NCBI GenBank assembly: GCA_002483135.1
Contig: DLHI01000024.1
Span: 62,001-126,000 of the forward strand
DNA length: 64,000 nucleotides
Source of the DNA: Hyphomonadaceae bacterium UBA7672
GTDB lineage: Bacteria; Pseudomonadota; Alphaproteobacteria; Caulobacterales; Hyphomonadaceae
Direction: 5' to 3'
The notes beneath the pieces are model-generated. The model worked only from the letters and a program-made list of their open reading frames with translations. It did not search any database and was not told the DNA's origin. A program made the position numbers and the translations under genes. Below are positions 18,679 to 26,368 of the stretch, one piece after another. Numbering within the stretch: position 1 is the stretch's first letter; every line of letters begins with the position of its first letter.

Positions 18679-18958
18679 CTAGTGGTGATGACGGCGCCGC
18701 CCATCGAACCGCCACACATGATGATTGTGCGCGTCTCCTTCGCCGGTCCATGCCAGCGTCTCTTTTGGTTCGAATGACGCATCTTCCGCCTCCGGCGCAT
18801 CCGGGTCAGGCGTTTGCGGCCCCCCAGCCCTTGAAGTCGTGCGGCAGCCCGTCCAGCCAGGATATTTCTGCATTGTCGTCGAACCTGGGGCCGCCATAGG
18901 CGCGGCGCTCCAGACGATACCGGTCAATTTGTGCGGAAGGTTGGATCTTGTCGGCCAT
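18679..18958 (-). pseudogene. Small hypothetical ORF interrupted by an apparent +1 frameshift
   Basis: An ATG at 18958 with a good SD (GAGGA, 6 bp away) opens a frame starting MADKIQPSAQIDRYRLER that stops after 50 codons at 18806. If one base is skipped in a run of six G (plus-strand C run 18820-18825), the frame continues as PQTPDPDAPEAEDASFEP and on to a His-rich end (RFDGRRRHHH) at 18679, giving about 92 residues. Both halves read like protein. It could be a true mutation, a homopolymer sequencing error or, less likely, programmed frameshifting. No family recognised. Confidence 0.4.
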
Positions 18959-19080
18959 GGCGGGTCCTCATCTTGGTTTTGCGGCGCACGCCTCACCCTG
19001 CACCGCACATACCCATTACAAACGCACCAGGGCCAAAGAGGTTACCTGCCTATCTCCACCCGCGCCAATACGAAGCGCGA

Positions 19081-19479
19081 TCAGCTGCGGCGTTGACAGG
19101 CCGTCTCAATCGGCACGCCCGTGATTGGATCCTGCACGCGGCTGTAAAGCGCCTTGGGATCGCCTATCCAGGCGGGGAACAGCGAGAAAGAGGCGACGTT
19201 ACCCGGGATGAACTGCAACTGTACCACCTTCTGGCCGGGCAATGCTGCGTCGGTCCCAATTGCCCAGCGGCCATACGCGCGTATCTCGTAGAAGCCGGAA
19301 GTCCCGTTGAGAATGTAGCTGCCCTCGCCGTACAGCGAGAAATCGGGCTGAATCTGGATCATGAGGTCGATATTGGCCGGAGCGGAGTTGAGCACGCAGC
19401 GCCAGATTCCCGAAAGGTCCTGACCATGTGCAATATTGGGCGTCAGCAGCGTCGCCGCCACAACCAGTAAGCGCTTCAT
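19081..19479 (-). CDS. Small exported hypothetical protein
   Basis: 132 residues starting MKRLLVVAATLL with a clear Sec signal peptide that should be cut after HGQ or AHG near residue 20. The mature part opens DLSGIWRC, has only two cysteines (R-C-V near the start and ACQ near the end, possibly a disulphide), and is otherwise beta-like. The downstream ATG at 19479 is chosen over the longer frame to 19587 because it starts exactly at the signal peptide. It diverges from the spermidine synthase-like gene by 77 bp. Function unknown. Confidence 0.7.
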   Translation of the reverse strand: MKRLLVVAATLLTPNIAHGQDLSGIWRCVLNSAPANIDLMIQIQPDFSLYGEGSYILNGTSGFYEIRAYGRWAIGTDAALPGQKVVQLQFIPGNVASFSLFPAWIGDPKALYSRVQDPITGVPIETACQRRS

Positions 19480-19556
19480 TGTAAGTTTCCCCAAGAGGTC
19501 GATAAGAAGCAGACCACCTGAAAGCGGAAAGCCGAGACAGAAAGGGACACAGCTCG

Positions 19557-20228
19557 ATGAAACCTCGAGAGTTCGTCGGCGCGGCAAGTGTTCCCGGCGG
19601 CGTCGAGCTGCGCCTGTTCCGACATGGCGATGATCACGTCATCATGGTCGACAACAACGAACTCATGAGCAGCCGCGTCGGCGGCTCCGAAGAAGCGCTC
19701 GCGCTCATGACCTGCGAGCGGCTGGGGGCCCGCGCCGCGCCGCAACTGCTCATCGGCGGCTATGGCATGGGCTTCACCCTGCGCGCCGCCCTCGGCGTTC
19801 TTGACGCCGACGGACGCGCCACCGTCGCTGAAATTGCCCCCGAGATCATCGACTGGGCGCGCGGCCCCATGGTCGCGCTCACCGCCGGCTGCCTCGACGA
19901 TCCGCGCGTCAGCCTCGTCATGGGCGACGTCGCAAGCGCCATCGCCTCCGCCACGAAGCGCTATGACGCCATCCTGCTCGACGTGGACAACGGCCCCTCC
20001 GGCCTCGTGCGCGCCGACAATGATGGCCTCTACTCGATGAAGGGCCTCGCGAAAGCGAAAGCCGCCCTGAAGCCCGGCGGCATCCTCGCCATCTGGTCCG
20101 CCGCCCCCGACGCAGCCTTCACCCGCCGCCTCAAGGATGCGGGCTTCAAGGTCGACGAAGTCACCGTCCGCGCCCGCAGCAACGGCAAGGGCCCACGGCA
20201 CACGATCTGGTTCGGACAGAGTCGCTGA
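19557..20228 (+). CDS. Spermidine synthase-like SAM-dependent methyltransferase-fold protein
   Basis: 223 residues with the Rossmann core of the spermidine synthase family: LLIGGYGMGFTLRAAL (about 64-79) for the nucleotide, VAEIAPEIIDWAR as the acidic strand 2, DAILLDVDNGPSG as the central catalytic strand, and a C-terminal LKPGGILAIWSA block. The N-terminal beta domain of true spermidine synthases is short, so aminopropyl transfer is uncertain and a methyltransferase role is possible. The first part of the gene is opposite the small exported protein, with separate starts. Confidence 0.75.
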   Translation: MKPREFVGAASVPGGVELRLFRHGDDHVIMVDNNELMSSRVGGSEEALALMTCERLGARAAPQLLIGGYGMGFTLRAALGVLDADGRATVAEIAPEIIDWARGPMVALTAGCLDDPRVSLVMGDVASAIASATKRYDAILLDVDNGPSGLVRADNDGLYSMKGLAKAKAALKPGGILAIWSAAPDAAFTRRLKDAGFKVDEVTVRARSNGKGPRHTIWFGQSR

Positions 20229-20258
20229 ATCGCCATCGGATAGGCGCGAAAAGTCCGG

Positions 20259-20651
20259 TCACGCGCCGGACAGAGACGCCTCACGCAGCGCTTCCGTCAA
20301 GGCCGCGATCACGGCCATACATTTTCGCATCTCGGGATGAGCATCGCCGTACCGCAAGGCTATCTCGGCTCTTCTCTTGTTGGTGGCGGCGAGTTCGTAA
20401 TTTAGCGCATCGACGAGAGCGATGCCGAAGCCTGCGTCCACGCCAGATCCACTGGCGCTAAGCGACGCCCGAGCTGCCTTCAGGCGAACAATTTCCGGAT
20501 GATTGTCGCCGTAGAGTATCTGTGCCTCGGCGAGCTGGCGAACGGAGACCGCGACATCTTCCGCTATCCGTGCCGCGTAGCCATTCTCGCTTGTCGGCGG
20601 CGACGCGCACGCGGCCAGCATCGCGATCACAGGTAGACAGACGAGCTTCAT
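20259..20651 (-). CDS. Small hypothetical lipoprotein
   Basis: 130 residues. It starts MKLVCLPVIAMLAACASPP; MLAAC is a lipobox that places a lipidated Cys at residue 15. The SD GGGAGG sits 6 bp ahead of this ATG, which fixes the start over a longer frame to 20762 that would run through the tRNA side. The mature part is helical with two similar segments, ILYGDNHPEIVRLKAAR and LRYGDAHPEMRKCMAVI, an internal repeat of YGD-HPE. Function unknown. Confidence 0.75.
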   Translation of the reverse strand: MKLVCLPVIAMLAACASPPTSENGYAARIAEDVAVSVRQLAEAQILYGDNHPEIVRLKAARASLSASGSGVDAGFGIALVDALNYELAATNKRRAEIALRYGDAHPEMRKCMAVIAALTEALREASLSGA

Positions 20652-20732
20652 TGAAACCTCCCAACCTGTCCTAAGGTTACACGCGCGCGTACGTCCTTGC
20701 AATGCGAAGCAGCGCGCGAGGGGACGGAAGGC

Positions 20733-20809
20733 TGGCGATCCCGGCAGGACTTGAACCTGCAACCACCCGCTTAGAAGGCGGGTGCTCTATCCAGTTGAGC
20801 TACGGGATC
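20733..20809 (-). tRNA. tRNA-Arg(TCT)
   Basis: The reverse complement starts GATCCCGTAGCTCAACTGGA and ends in a matching CGGGATC acceptor strand, discriminator G and an encoded CCA. The anticodon stem CCCGC/GCGGG encloses CTTCTAA, giving anticodon TCT (reads AGA). The T arm TTCAAGTCC is normal. Length 77 nt. Confidence 0.96.
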
Positions 20810-20864
20810 AGACGCAGCCTTGGCGTCTTAATGGGGTTCCCCGGCATACGCCAGAACCCGGTCC

Positions 20865-21170
20865 CTAGTGGGTCCACGGTCTCTTGCGCACGGCGGCGAA
20901 GTTCTCGGCGTACGATTTGATCACCCTGCGTGCCTCGCGCGGCTCATTGACCTGAAAGGCGATGCCCTGACGGCGGGCATAGTCGATCGCCTCCTCGCGG
21001 GTGGCGAATGTCAGGCGCACCTGCGTGTTGGTATCGCCATTGCCGATCCAGCCCATCAGGGGGTCCACCGTGCGTGCGGATTCGCTGACGAACTCCAGCA
21101 CCCAGTCCTGCGACTTGGCCGTGCCTGACTGCATGGCGTTGCGGGCGGGACGGTAGATTTTGGCAAGCAT
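20865..21170 (-). CDS. NADH dehydrogenase accessory subunit, NDUFS4-type (ETC complex I conserved region)
   Basis: 101 residues starting MLAKIYRPARNAMQSG, then KSQDWVLEF, PLMGWIGNGDT and EEAIDYARRQGIAFQV, which are the hallmark blocks of the ETC_C1_NDUFS4 family. This supernumerary complex I subunit is shared by alphaproteobacteria and mitochondria and stabilises the peripheral arm. The start at 21170 is preferred over 21194 because the family begins here and GGAG lies 8 bp upstream. It stands away from the nuo operon, as is usual. Confidence 0.93.
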   Translation of the reverse strand: MLAKIYRPARNAMQSGTAKSQDWVLEFVSESARTVDPLMGWIGNGDTNTQVRLTFATREEAIDYARRQGIAFQVNEPREARRVIKSYAENFAAVRKRPWTH

Positions 21171-21242
21171 CTGGCGACTCCGTAGCGGCCCCATCTGCCT
21201 GCAAAGTCACGAAAATTCAACTGCGCACACCGCCACGCGCCA

Positions 21243-21635
21243 CTATTGGGCGGGTTTGGCCAAGTTGGTGATATATTCCGCAAGATCAGTCACTTCCTGA
21301 CCCTTGAAGATGAAATTCGGCATGGCCGGATGGCTGGTCTGCATCCAGGCGGCGAGACCCTCGGCGGTGGTGGCTGGACGGCCGGCGATCTCGCGGAAAG
21401 CGGGCGCCCCGACATTGATCGTGGGTGCGCTGCCATTTCCGATGTCGTGGCACTGCGCGCAGACCTGCGCTGCAACTGCCCCTCCGCGATAGGATCCGGC
21501 CGATTCCAGCTGCTGCGCTGGCGCCTCGGCCGTCTCTATCATGGGAGGCTTCTCCTCAGTCGCCGTACCCTCTGTCGGAGTGCAAGCGGTGAGCCCTGCC
21601 GTCCCAGCGATCAACGAAAGGAGAATGAACTTCAT
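21243..21635 (-). CDS. Lipoprotein c-type cytochrome
   Basis: 130 residues. A lipobox (GLTAC) anchors the protein at Cys18 after a short signal peptide. A single CAQCH haem-binding site lies near residues 60-64, and the sixth ligand is probably the Met in HPAMPNF. It resembles class I cytochromes c that accept electrons from periplasmic dehydrogenases. A GMC oxidoreductase that could use such a carrier lies 6 kb away, but no direct link is seen. A Thr/Glu/Pro-rich linker follows the lipobox. Confidence 0.9.
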   Translation of the reverse strand: MKFILLSLIAGTAGLTACTPTEGTATEEKPPMIETAEAPAQQLESAGSYRGGAVAAQVCAQCHDIGNGSAPTINVGAPAFREIAGRPATTAEGLAAWMQTSHPAMPNFIFKGQEVTDLAEYITNLAKPAQ

Positions 21636-21703
21636 GGGCTAGGCCCTCGACGCCTGCAGTTTTCTTAGCCTGCCCCTGTCCCGCCCTCCGGATTTGACAG
21701 GCA

Positions 21704-22399
21704 TCAAGTCAACTGCCCGAGCCACTCGCGCGCTTCAGCGGATATGAGACCTGGGAGACCCGGCAACTCACCAGCGGTGAAGGCGGCGATCGGCTGCTGC
21801 TTCGCAGTGGAGACAAGCACGTCGAAGTCCTCTCCGCCGTGCAGGCCTTCGCCCAGGAACAGGCCGATAGCGGCCCAAGGGGCCTCGGTCGCTGCAAACA
21901 CGTCGGCGGCGAAAGGCGTCTCTTCGAGAAAACCGGCCTCGATGCGCCCATAGCGGGCCTGCATCGCCTGTGCGACCTGTCGTGCGCAGGCTGATGATCT
22001 ACCGGGCGTCTTCGATCCATGCGCCACCAGCACCACGCGGGGATCGGCGGCGTGGCTGATCGTGCGAAGCGCAAGATTGTCCGCAAGGAACGGGGCAAAC
22101 CCGCGCCACAGCGCCAGCGGCGGACGAAGCACCCGTCCTGACCCCGTCACAAATGGCTTGAGACGATGGCCGAAGAAGAAGCCATCGGAAAACAGGAGGG
22201 GCAAGACCAGAAGCGGTCGCGGGCCGCACGCAGCGACAGCCCGATCAACCACACCCTCGACATTGACGAGAACCGAGCCGACGTCAGCCTCCGGAACAGC
22301 GCCGCCCACCTGCTCCACGATCCCGGCAAGCCGCGTGTTGTTGGCAGCCCCGCCGCGCTCGCCGTGCGCAGCCAGCAGAATGACGGGTCTGTCGGTCAT
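21704..22399 (-). CDS. CbiX/SirB-like sirohydrochlorin chelatase-family protein
   Basis: 231 residues with two halves of similar architecture. MTDRPVILLAAHGERGG at the start and VVLVAHGSK near the middle are the two metal-binding His-Gly elements of the CbiX family, which insert Co, Ni or Fe into sirohydrochlorin. The 22399 start is chosen because a longer frame to 22531 runs into tRNA-Pro; GAGGA lies just upstream. The activity and metal are not known. It follows tRNA-Pro by about 61 bp on the same strand. Confidence 0.75.
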   Translation of the reverse strand: MTDRPVILLAAHGERGGAANNTRLAGIVEQVGGAVPEADVGSVLVNVEGVVDRAVAACGPRPLLVLPLLFSDGFFFGHRLKPFVTGSGRVLRPPLALWRGFAPFLADNLALRTISHAADPRVVLVAHGSKTPGRSSACARQVAQAMQARYGRIEAGFLEETPFAADVFAATEAPWAAIGLFLGEGLHGGEDFDVLVSTAKQQPIAAFTAGELPGLPGLISAEAREWLGQLT

Positions 22400-22460
22400 T
22401 TCCTCAGGTTGCAAATTTGGGGTGCGGGCCTGCCAGCCGAAGCTCCACAGGAGCGAAGGC

Positions 22461-22537
22461 TGGTCGGAGTGGCTGGATTCGAACCAACGACCCTCTGCTC
22501 CCAAAGCAGATGCGCTACCAGACTGCGCCACACTCCG
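22461..22537 (-). tRNA. tRNA-Pro(TGG)
   Basis: The reverse complement starts CGGAGTGTGGCGCAGTCTGG and ends CACTCCGA-CCA with encoded CCA and discriminator A. The anticodon stem CTGC/GCAG encloses TTTGGGA, giving anticodon TGG. The T loop TTCGAATCC is normal. Length 77 nt. Confidence 0.96.
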
Positions 22538-22618
22538 ACTTGGCGGGGCTTATACCCCAAAGATGGCGGAACGGAAGCCAAGCTTCAGGCCTCTGCTCAT
22601 GAGACCTATTGGCTGGGG

Positions 22619-22647
22619 TTGACGCCCAATGCCGGTCACTCTATTTA
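22619..22647 (+). promoter_or_regulatory. Candidate promoter of the arsR operon
   Basis: TTGACG at 22619-22624, 17 bp, then TATTTA at 22642-22647. The implied start is near 22654, inside the operator. No SD precedes the arsR ATG, so the leader is very short. Confidence 0.45.
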
Positions 22648-22677
22648 GCCATTATGTTAATTAACATAATTGCTAAA
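22644..22677. promoter_or_regulatory. 34-bp palindromic operator of the ArsR-type regulator
   Basis: The core ATTATGTTAATTAACATAAT (22651-22670) is a perfect 20-bp palindrome. It is flanked by TTTAGC and GCTAAA, extending the symmetry to 34 bp with one mismatched pair (C650/T671). It covers the -10 region and ends at the A of the arsR start codon. It is AT-rich in a GC-rich genome. ArsR repressors bind such dyads, so autorepression is inferred. Confidence 0.8.
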
Positions 22678-23033
22678 TGACCCAGACGCCCGACGCCCTT
22701 TCGCAGACCTTCGCAGCCCTCGCCGACCCGACGCGGCGCGCCATTCTCGCCCAGCTCAGCCAAGGGCCGGCCACGGTGAATGAGCTGGCCGCGCCATTCG
22801 ATATTTCGCTTCCCGCCATATCCCGCCACCTCAAGGTTCTGGAAGGCGCCGGCCTGATCGCGCGCGGCCGCGAGGCGCAATGGCGCCCGTGCGAGTTGAA
22901 GGCGGAACCTCTGAAGCAGGTCGATGGTTGGCTCTCGCGATACCGCGGTTTCTGGGAAGGATCATTCGACCGAATGGACGCCTACCTCGCACAGATTGCC
23001 AAAGGAGAGCATCGTGGCCGCAAGAAACAGTGA
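22677..23033 (+). CDS. ArsR family transcriptional regulator
   Basis: 118-residue winged-helix repressor: ALADPTRRAILAQLSQGP, then VNELAAPFDISLPAISRHLK as the helix-turn-helix and LEGAGLIARGREAQWRPC as the wing. No metal-binding cysteine pair is present, so it belongs to the branch that pairs with AHSA1/SRPBCC genes rather than to metal sensors. A 34-bp palindrome ends on its start codon. It overlaps the following gene by 20 bp. Confidence 0.93.
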   Translation: MTQTPDALSQTFAALADPTRRAILAQLSQGPATVNELAAPFDISLPAISRHLKVLEGAGLIARGREAQWRPCELKAEPLKQVDGWLSRYRGFWEGSFDRMDAYLAQIAKGEHRGRKKQ

Positions 23034-23505
23034 GGTAATCCGCGACGATGAACTCCTGATCCAGCGCGAATTCGACGCGCCTGTCGCGCTCTTGTTCCGC
23101 CTCTGGGAAAGTCCCGATCACATGATCCGATGGTGGGGACCGGAAGAGTTCACCACCACATTCATTGACTGGCGGCTGATCCCCGGACGGCCATGGAGCG
23201 CCACCATGGTCTCGCGCGCTTACGGCGTCTCCAACATGGGCGGCGTCATCCGCGAAGTGGAGAAGAACAAGCGCATCGTCTTCACCTTCGCCTGGGACAG
23301 GGACACAGGCTTCGATATGGACACGGTCGTCACAGTCAGCTTCGCCGAGCTCAACGGAAGAACGGTGCAGACCTTCCACCAGACGCCATTTTCCACGGTC
23401 GCTGTTCGCGACAGCCATGTCGGCGGCTGGAACTCCCTGTTCAACAAGCAGCAGATCTACGCCGAGAACTTCGCCATCGCCGAACAGAAGGGCGCACGCA
23501 CATGA
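23014..23505 (+). CDS. AHSA1/SRPBCC domain protein
   Basis: 163 residues of the activator-of-Hsp90-ATPase-like START-type fold, with VIRDDELLIQREFDAPVALL, RLWESPDHMIRWWGPEEF and a C-terminal GWNSLFNKQ. A GTG at 23014 is chosen because GGAGAG lies 5 bp upstream; the longer ATG frame would overlap arsR heavily. The family binds small hydrophobic ligands and usually sits with an ArsR regulator. It overlaps arsR by 20 bp and the GST by 4 bp, making one coupled operon. Confidence 0.88.
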   Translation: MAARNSEVIRDDELLIQREFDAPVALLFRLWESPDHMIRWWGPEEFTTTFIDWRLIPGRPWSATMVSRAYGVSNMGGVIREVEKNKRIVFTFAWDRDTGFDMDTVVTVSFAELNGRTVQTFHQTPFSTVAVRDSHVGGWNSLFNKQQIYAENFAIAEQKGART

Positions 23506-24146
23506 TCACGCTCACGACCTACAAGTGGGTGCCGGATTTCGCTGCTCCGCTCATGCGGGCCCTGCGCGTGCGCTGGGCGCTTGAGGAAGCCGGTATGCCC
23601 TACGCCGTCCGCCATGTTGCGCTTGGACCGGAGCAACGTTCTTCCGAGCACCTCGCACGCCAGCCCTTCGGACAGGCGCCGGCCATTGAGGAGGGTGGGT
23701 TGGTTCTGCACGAGAGCGGCGCCATTGCCCTGCACATCGCGGAAAAGAGCGAAGCCCTGATGCCTGCCGATCCGGTTGGTCGCGCGCGCGCCATCGCATG
23801 GGCATTCTCGGCCCTGAACTCCATTGAACCGACCGTGCAGGAACTTGGCAGCATCGACTTTTTCCACGCGCAGGAAGACTGGACCAGGACGCGCCGACCT
23901 CAGGTGGTGACGTTCCTGAAGTTGCGCCTCGGTCAACTGGCAGACGCGCTCGGCGACAAGGACTATCTCGAAGGCCGCTTCACCGTCGGCGACTTGCTGA
24001 TGTCGGACGTCCTGCGCATCCTTGATCAATCGAAGCTCCTTGACGAGTTTCCGACGCTGAAGGCCTACAAGCTGCGTTGCGAAGCACGCCCGGCCTTCCA
24101 GCGCGCGATGAAGGCGCAGATGGATGGCTTCGCGCAGGCGGCGTAG
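23502..24146 (+). CDS. Glutathione S-transferase family protein
   Basis: 214 residues. The N-terminal thioredoxin-like half has KWVPDFAAPLMRALRVRWALEE and FGQAPAIEEGGLVLHESGAI, where the cis-Pro and the E-S pair are the glutathione-binding signature. The helical C-terminal half contains LEGRFTVGDLLMSDVLR, the N-capping motif. Its start overlaps the AHSA1 stop by 4 bp (ATGA), so the three genes arsR-AHSA1-GST form one operon likely induced by a xenobiotic or electrophile. The next gene is convergent with no gap. Confidence 0.93.
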   Translation: MITLTTYKWVPDFAAPLMRALRVRWALEEAGMPYAVRHVALGPEQRSSEHLARQPFGQAPAIEEGGLVLHESGAIALHIAEKSEALMPADPVGRARAIAWAFSALNSIEPTVQELGSIDFFHAQEDWTRTRRPQVVTFLKLRLGQLADALGDKDYLEGRFTVGDLLMSDVLRILDQSKLLDEFPTLKAYKLRCEARPAFQRAMKAQMDGFAQAA

Positions 24147-24572
24147 CTATTTCGCAGCCCTGAGCAGCCTGAAGACGCCCGTTCCACGCGCACGGACATC
24201 GCCGTCGACCTTCACCAGGCATTCGGTGTGAGCGACTTCGCCGTCGTGATCGATGAGGCGGCCGTGGGCGGTGAGCCAGTCGCCACGCTTGATGGGATCG
24301 AAGTATTCCAGCGCCATCCGCAAGGTGACTGTTCGCCGGTTCAGCAGGAACACCGCAGCGCGCGCCATCGCGCTGTCGCACACGGTTGCGATCATGCCAC
24401 CGTGCATGAAGCCCATAGTGTTCGTGTGGACGGGCTCGACCTTTAGGCCAAGTGTCATCTCGCCGGGTGCATCCTGTTCCGCCTGGAACAGGGGACCGAC
24501 GTGGTTCACGAAAGGCGCACGGGCGACGTAAACAAAACCTGATGGCGCCGACGGTGGCGCCTCATCCGGCAT
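24147..24572 (-). CDS. PaaI-type hot-dog thioesterase
   Basis: 141 residues. The family signature LGLKVEPVHTNTMGFMHGGM then IATVCDSAM is present near the middle, followed by TVTLRMALEYFDPIKRGDW. Such proteins hydrolyse acyl-CoA esters, often aromatic ones. It overlaps the DUF192 gene by 11 bp and is downstream of it on the same strand, so the two are cotranscribed. Substrate unknown. Confidence 0.88.
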   Translation of the reverse strand: MPDEAPPSAPSGFVYVARAPFVNHVGPLFQAEQDAPGEMTLGLKVEPVHTNTMGFMHGGMIATVCDSAMARAAVFLLNRRTVTLRMALEYFDPIKRGDWLTAHGRLIDHDGEVAHTECLVKVDGDVRARGTGVFRLLRAAK

Positions 24573-25014
24573 TGCCGAACGCCTTGTGGGTCACCTTGTC
24601 GCCCGGCTTGAGGCCGAGGGCAGCGGCCTGACCTCCGGCGATCTCGATTACAGCGGCCGAGCGAAGCCCTGGCGCCAGCGGGCGAAGGCTGCCCGCGCGA
24701 GCATTCTGCACGATGGCCACAATGGTCCCGTCCGCGCCGACATAGAGCAGGTCGAGATTCACTTGAACGCCCTTAAGGTTCAGTAACACGCCATCGGGAG
24801 CCTTGCGCATGTCCAGCAGCAGGCCTTGTCCGGCCGGCACGGTAGCGCGACCCGAAAGGCCCTTGGCGATCTCCTCGGGCGTGTCCGCGATCTCGACTGT
24901 AAAGGCGTGGGTTTTATCGCCGCTCTTTATGCTGAGCGGTTCGGTAGGTCCCTGCGCGAACGAGGGGAACGCGACGACGAGCGAAAGGACGGCGAAGGCA
25001 GCAAGCTTTTTCAT
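24562..25014 (-). CDS. DUF192 family exported protein
   Basis: 150 residues. The start at MKKLAAFAVLSLVV (25014) opens a signal peptide that should be cut after SFA; the longer frame to 25059 lacks this. The mature part carries the DUF192 blocks ADTPEEIAKGLSGRA, LLLDMRKAPDGVLLNLKGV and VIEIAGGQAAALGLKPGD. The family fold is known, but its role is not. It precedes and overlaps the thioesterase gene. Confidence 0.88.
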   Translation of the reverse strand: MKKLAAFAVLSLVVAFPSFAQGPTEPLSIKSGDKTHAFTVEIADTPEEIAKGLSGRATVPAGQGLLLDMRKAPDGVLLNLKGVQVNLDLLYVGADGTIVAIVQNARAGSLRPLAPGLRSAAVIEIAGGQAAALGLKPGDKVTHKAFGNAG

Positions 25015-25089
25015 GCAAGCATCGGTAAGGCGCCAGTGCGCTGAAGCCAAGCCCGCCACCGCGTCCGACCTGCCAGCGCGTCCGACCTA

Positions 25090-25647
25090 TCAGGGCGTTA
25101 GCTTCGCGCTGATGATATGCCGGCCCTTTTGCCCCTTGCCGATCGAGGCAAGCAGGGTCTGGCCCGGCTGCAAATCTTCGATTCCTGCCTTCCGGATGAC
25201 GACCATATGGATGAAGATGTCCTCCGGGTCATCGCGCCGCTGAACGAAGCCATAGCCCTTGGTTCGGTTGAACCACTTCACCAGCACAACCTCAAGCGGG
25301 CCGCCAGCTTCCGCCTCGCCCTCGGCTTCGACCACAGCGAGTTCCAGCACCTCGATCACCTGATAACCTCGGTCGCGCGTGGCGACGTTACAGACGATCC
25401 TGGCGCCTTCTTGTGCGGCGTCGCGGCCAAATTTGCGCATGACGGAGATGTGCAGCAGCACATCACGCTTCAGATCGCCGCCGCCGGCTCCGGGATCGGG
25501 CACGACGAAACCATACCCCTTGGCGGGATCGAACCACTTTACGCGGCCCTCCACCCTCACCATCGGCTCGGATTCAATATCCGTGGCAGTGTCGTTCGGT
25601 TGCGGCTGCATCCACCCACAGGCTCCCCAGCCGGATGACTGTAGCAT
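25090..25647 (-). CDS. Tandem cold-shock-domain protein
   Basis: About 185 residues with two cold-shock domains: VKWFDPAKGYGFVVPDPG with VLLHISVMRKFG, then VKWFNRTKGYGFVQRRDD with IFIHMVVIRKAG. The RNA-binding KGYGFV motif occurs in both. Such double-CSD proteins are typical of alphaproteobacteria. The start is uncertain: ATGs at 25734, 25668, 25647 and 25611 are all possible. 25647 is used because GGCGAG lies upstream. An acidic linker (AVVEAEGEAEAGG) separates the domains. Confidence 0.88.
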   Translation of the reverse strand: MLQSSGWGACGWMQPQPNDTATDIESEPMVRVEGRVKWFDPAKGYGFVVPDPGAGGGDLKRDVLLHISVMRKFGRDAAQEGARIVCNVATRDRGYQVIEVLELAVVEAEGEAEAGGPLEVVLVKWFNRTKGYGFVQRRDDPEDIFIHMVVIRKAGIEDLQPGQTLLASIGKGQKGRHIISAKLTP

Positions 25648-25803
25648 GACATTCTCGCCTGGAAACATAGCGAGGATCGTGATTGTCGATCTGTGACTAA
25701 CGCGCAAGCATGACGCAGAATCAATGCGTTGCATGATGCCGTGGGCGGGCGAGCTTGTTCCCGTACCCGATCTGGGACGCCTGCCAGCGCGGATTCGACC
25801 GGA

Positions 25804-26055
25804 TCAGGCCTGATCGTCGGGAAAGTGGACAGTACCGAGATAGACGCGTGGCGGAATCTTGTGAGCCGCGATGTGTTCCATCGCCTTCTGCTCGGCCAGC
25901 TCTGGGGAGGGGTATTTGCCATAGCCGTAGCCCGTACCATCCCCGAGATCGACGGCATTGGCGCCGTACTCGTCGGTCCAACGGTTCCGCCAATAGCCGG
26001 GACGGCGCCTGGCCAAACGCGGGGTGGCTTTCGGACTCTCGATCGTCTTCGTCAT
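25804..26055 (-). CDS. Small hypothetical protein
   Basis: 83 residues starting MTKTIESPKATPRL. The basic N-terminus is followed by a Trp/Tyr/Gly-rich core (PGYWRNRWTDEYGAN, DGTGYGYGKYPSPE) and a short C-terminal strand PRVYLGTVHFPDD. An AGGGA element lies about 10 bp ahead of the ATG. No family was recognised. It is transcribed toward the cold-shock gene. Confidence 0.55.
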   Translation of the reverse strand: MTKTIESPKATPRLARRRPGYWRNRWTDEYGANAVDLGDGTGYGYGKYPSPELAEQKAMEHIAAHKIPPRVYLGTVHFPDDQA

Positions 26056-26368
26056 GTCGCAGTCCCTCCCCCCCACAATCCTGGCGCTTGTCCAGGTTCT
26101 CGCTGGTGGAACATCGGATCATGGCGGCCAGACGCAAGACCGGAGCACGTCTTCAACTGCAATTTTAGCCGCCGCAACGAGGAGCCCAGCCTCAAGCACC
26201 AACCGCGCCCATTCCGGCGGCATGACGACGTCTTTTGGCGCGCGGGAAAGTGGCCGAGGCCTCTTTGGGCACGGCCGTCACTCAACAAGCGCGCTTTCGC
26301 CCTTGCGGGAGACCCGCCCACAATCGAGGATGCCCAAAACGACCCCGGTCGGATGAGGGAGAATTCAC

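Noticed and set aside
18474..18899. 141-codon frame upstream of prkA
   Set aside because: No SD, Ser/Pro/Arg-rich non-coding composition, and it runs across the opposite-strand small ORF.
20810..20860. Imperfect hairpins next to tRNA-Arg as a terminator
   Set aside because: Short stems with no T run on either strand.
20733..22537. tRNA genes as integration sites of an island
   Set aside because: No integrase, no direct repeat of a tRNA 3' end and no composition shift next to either tRNA.
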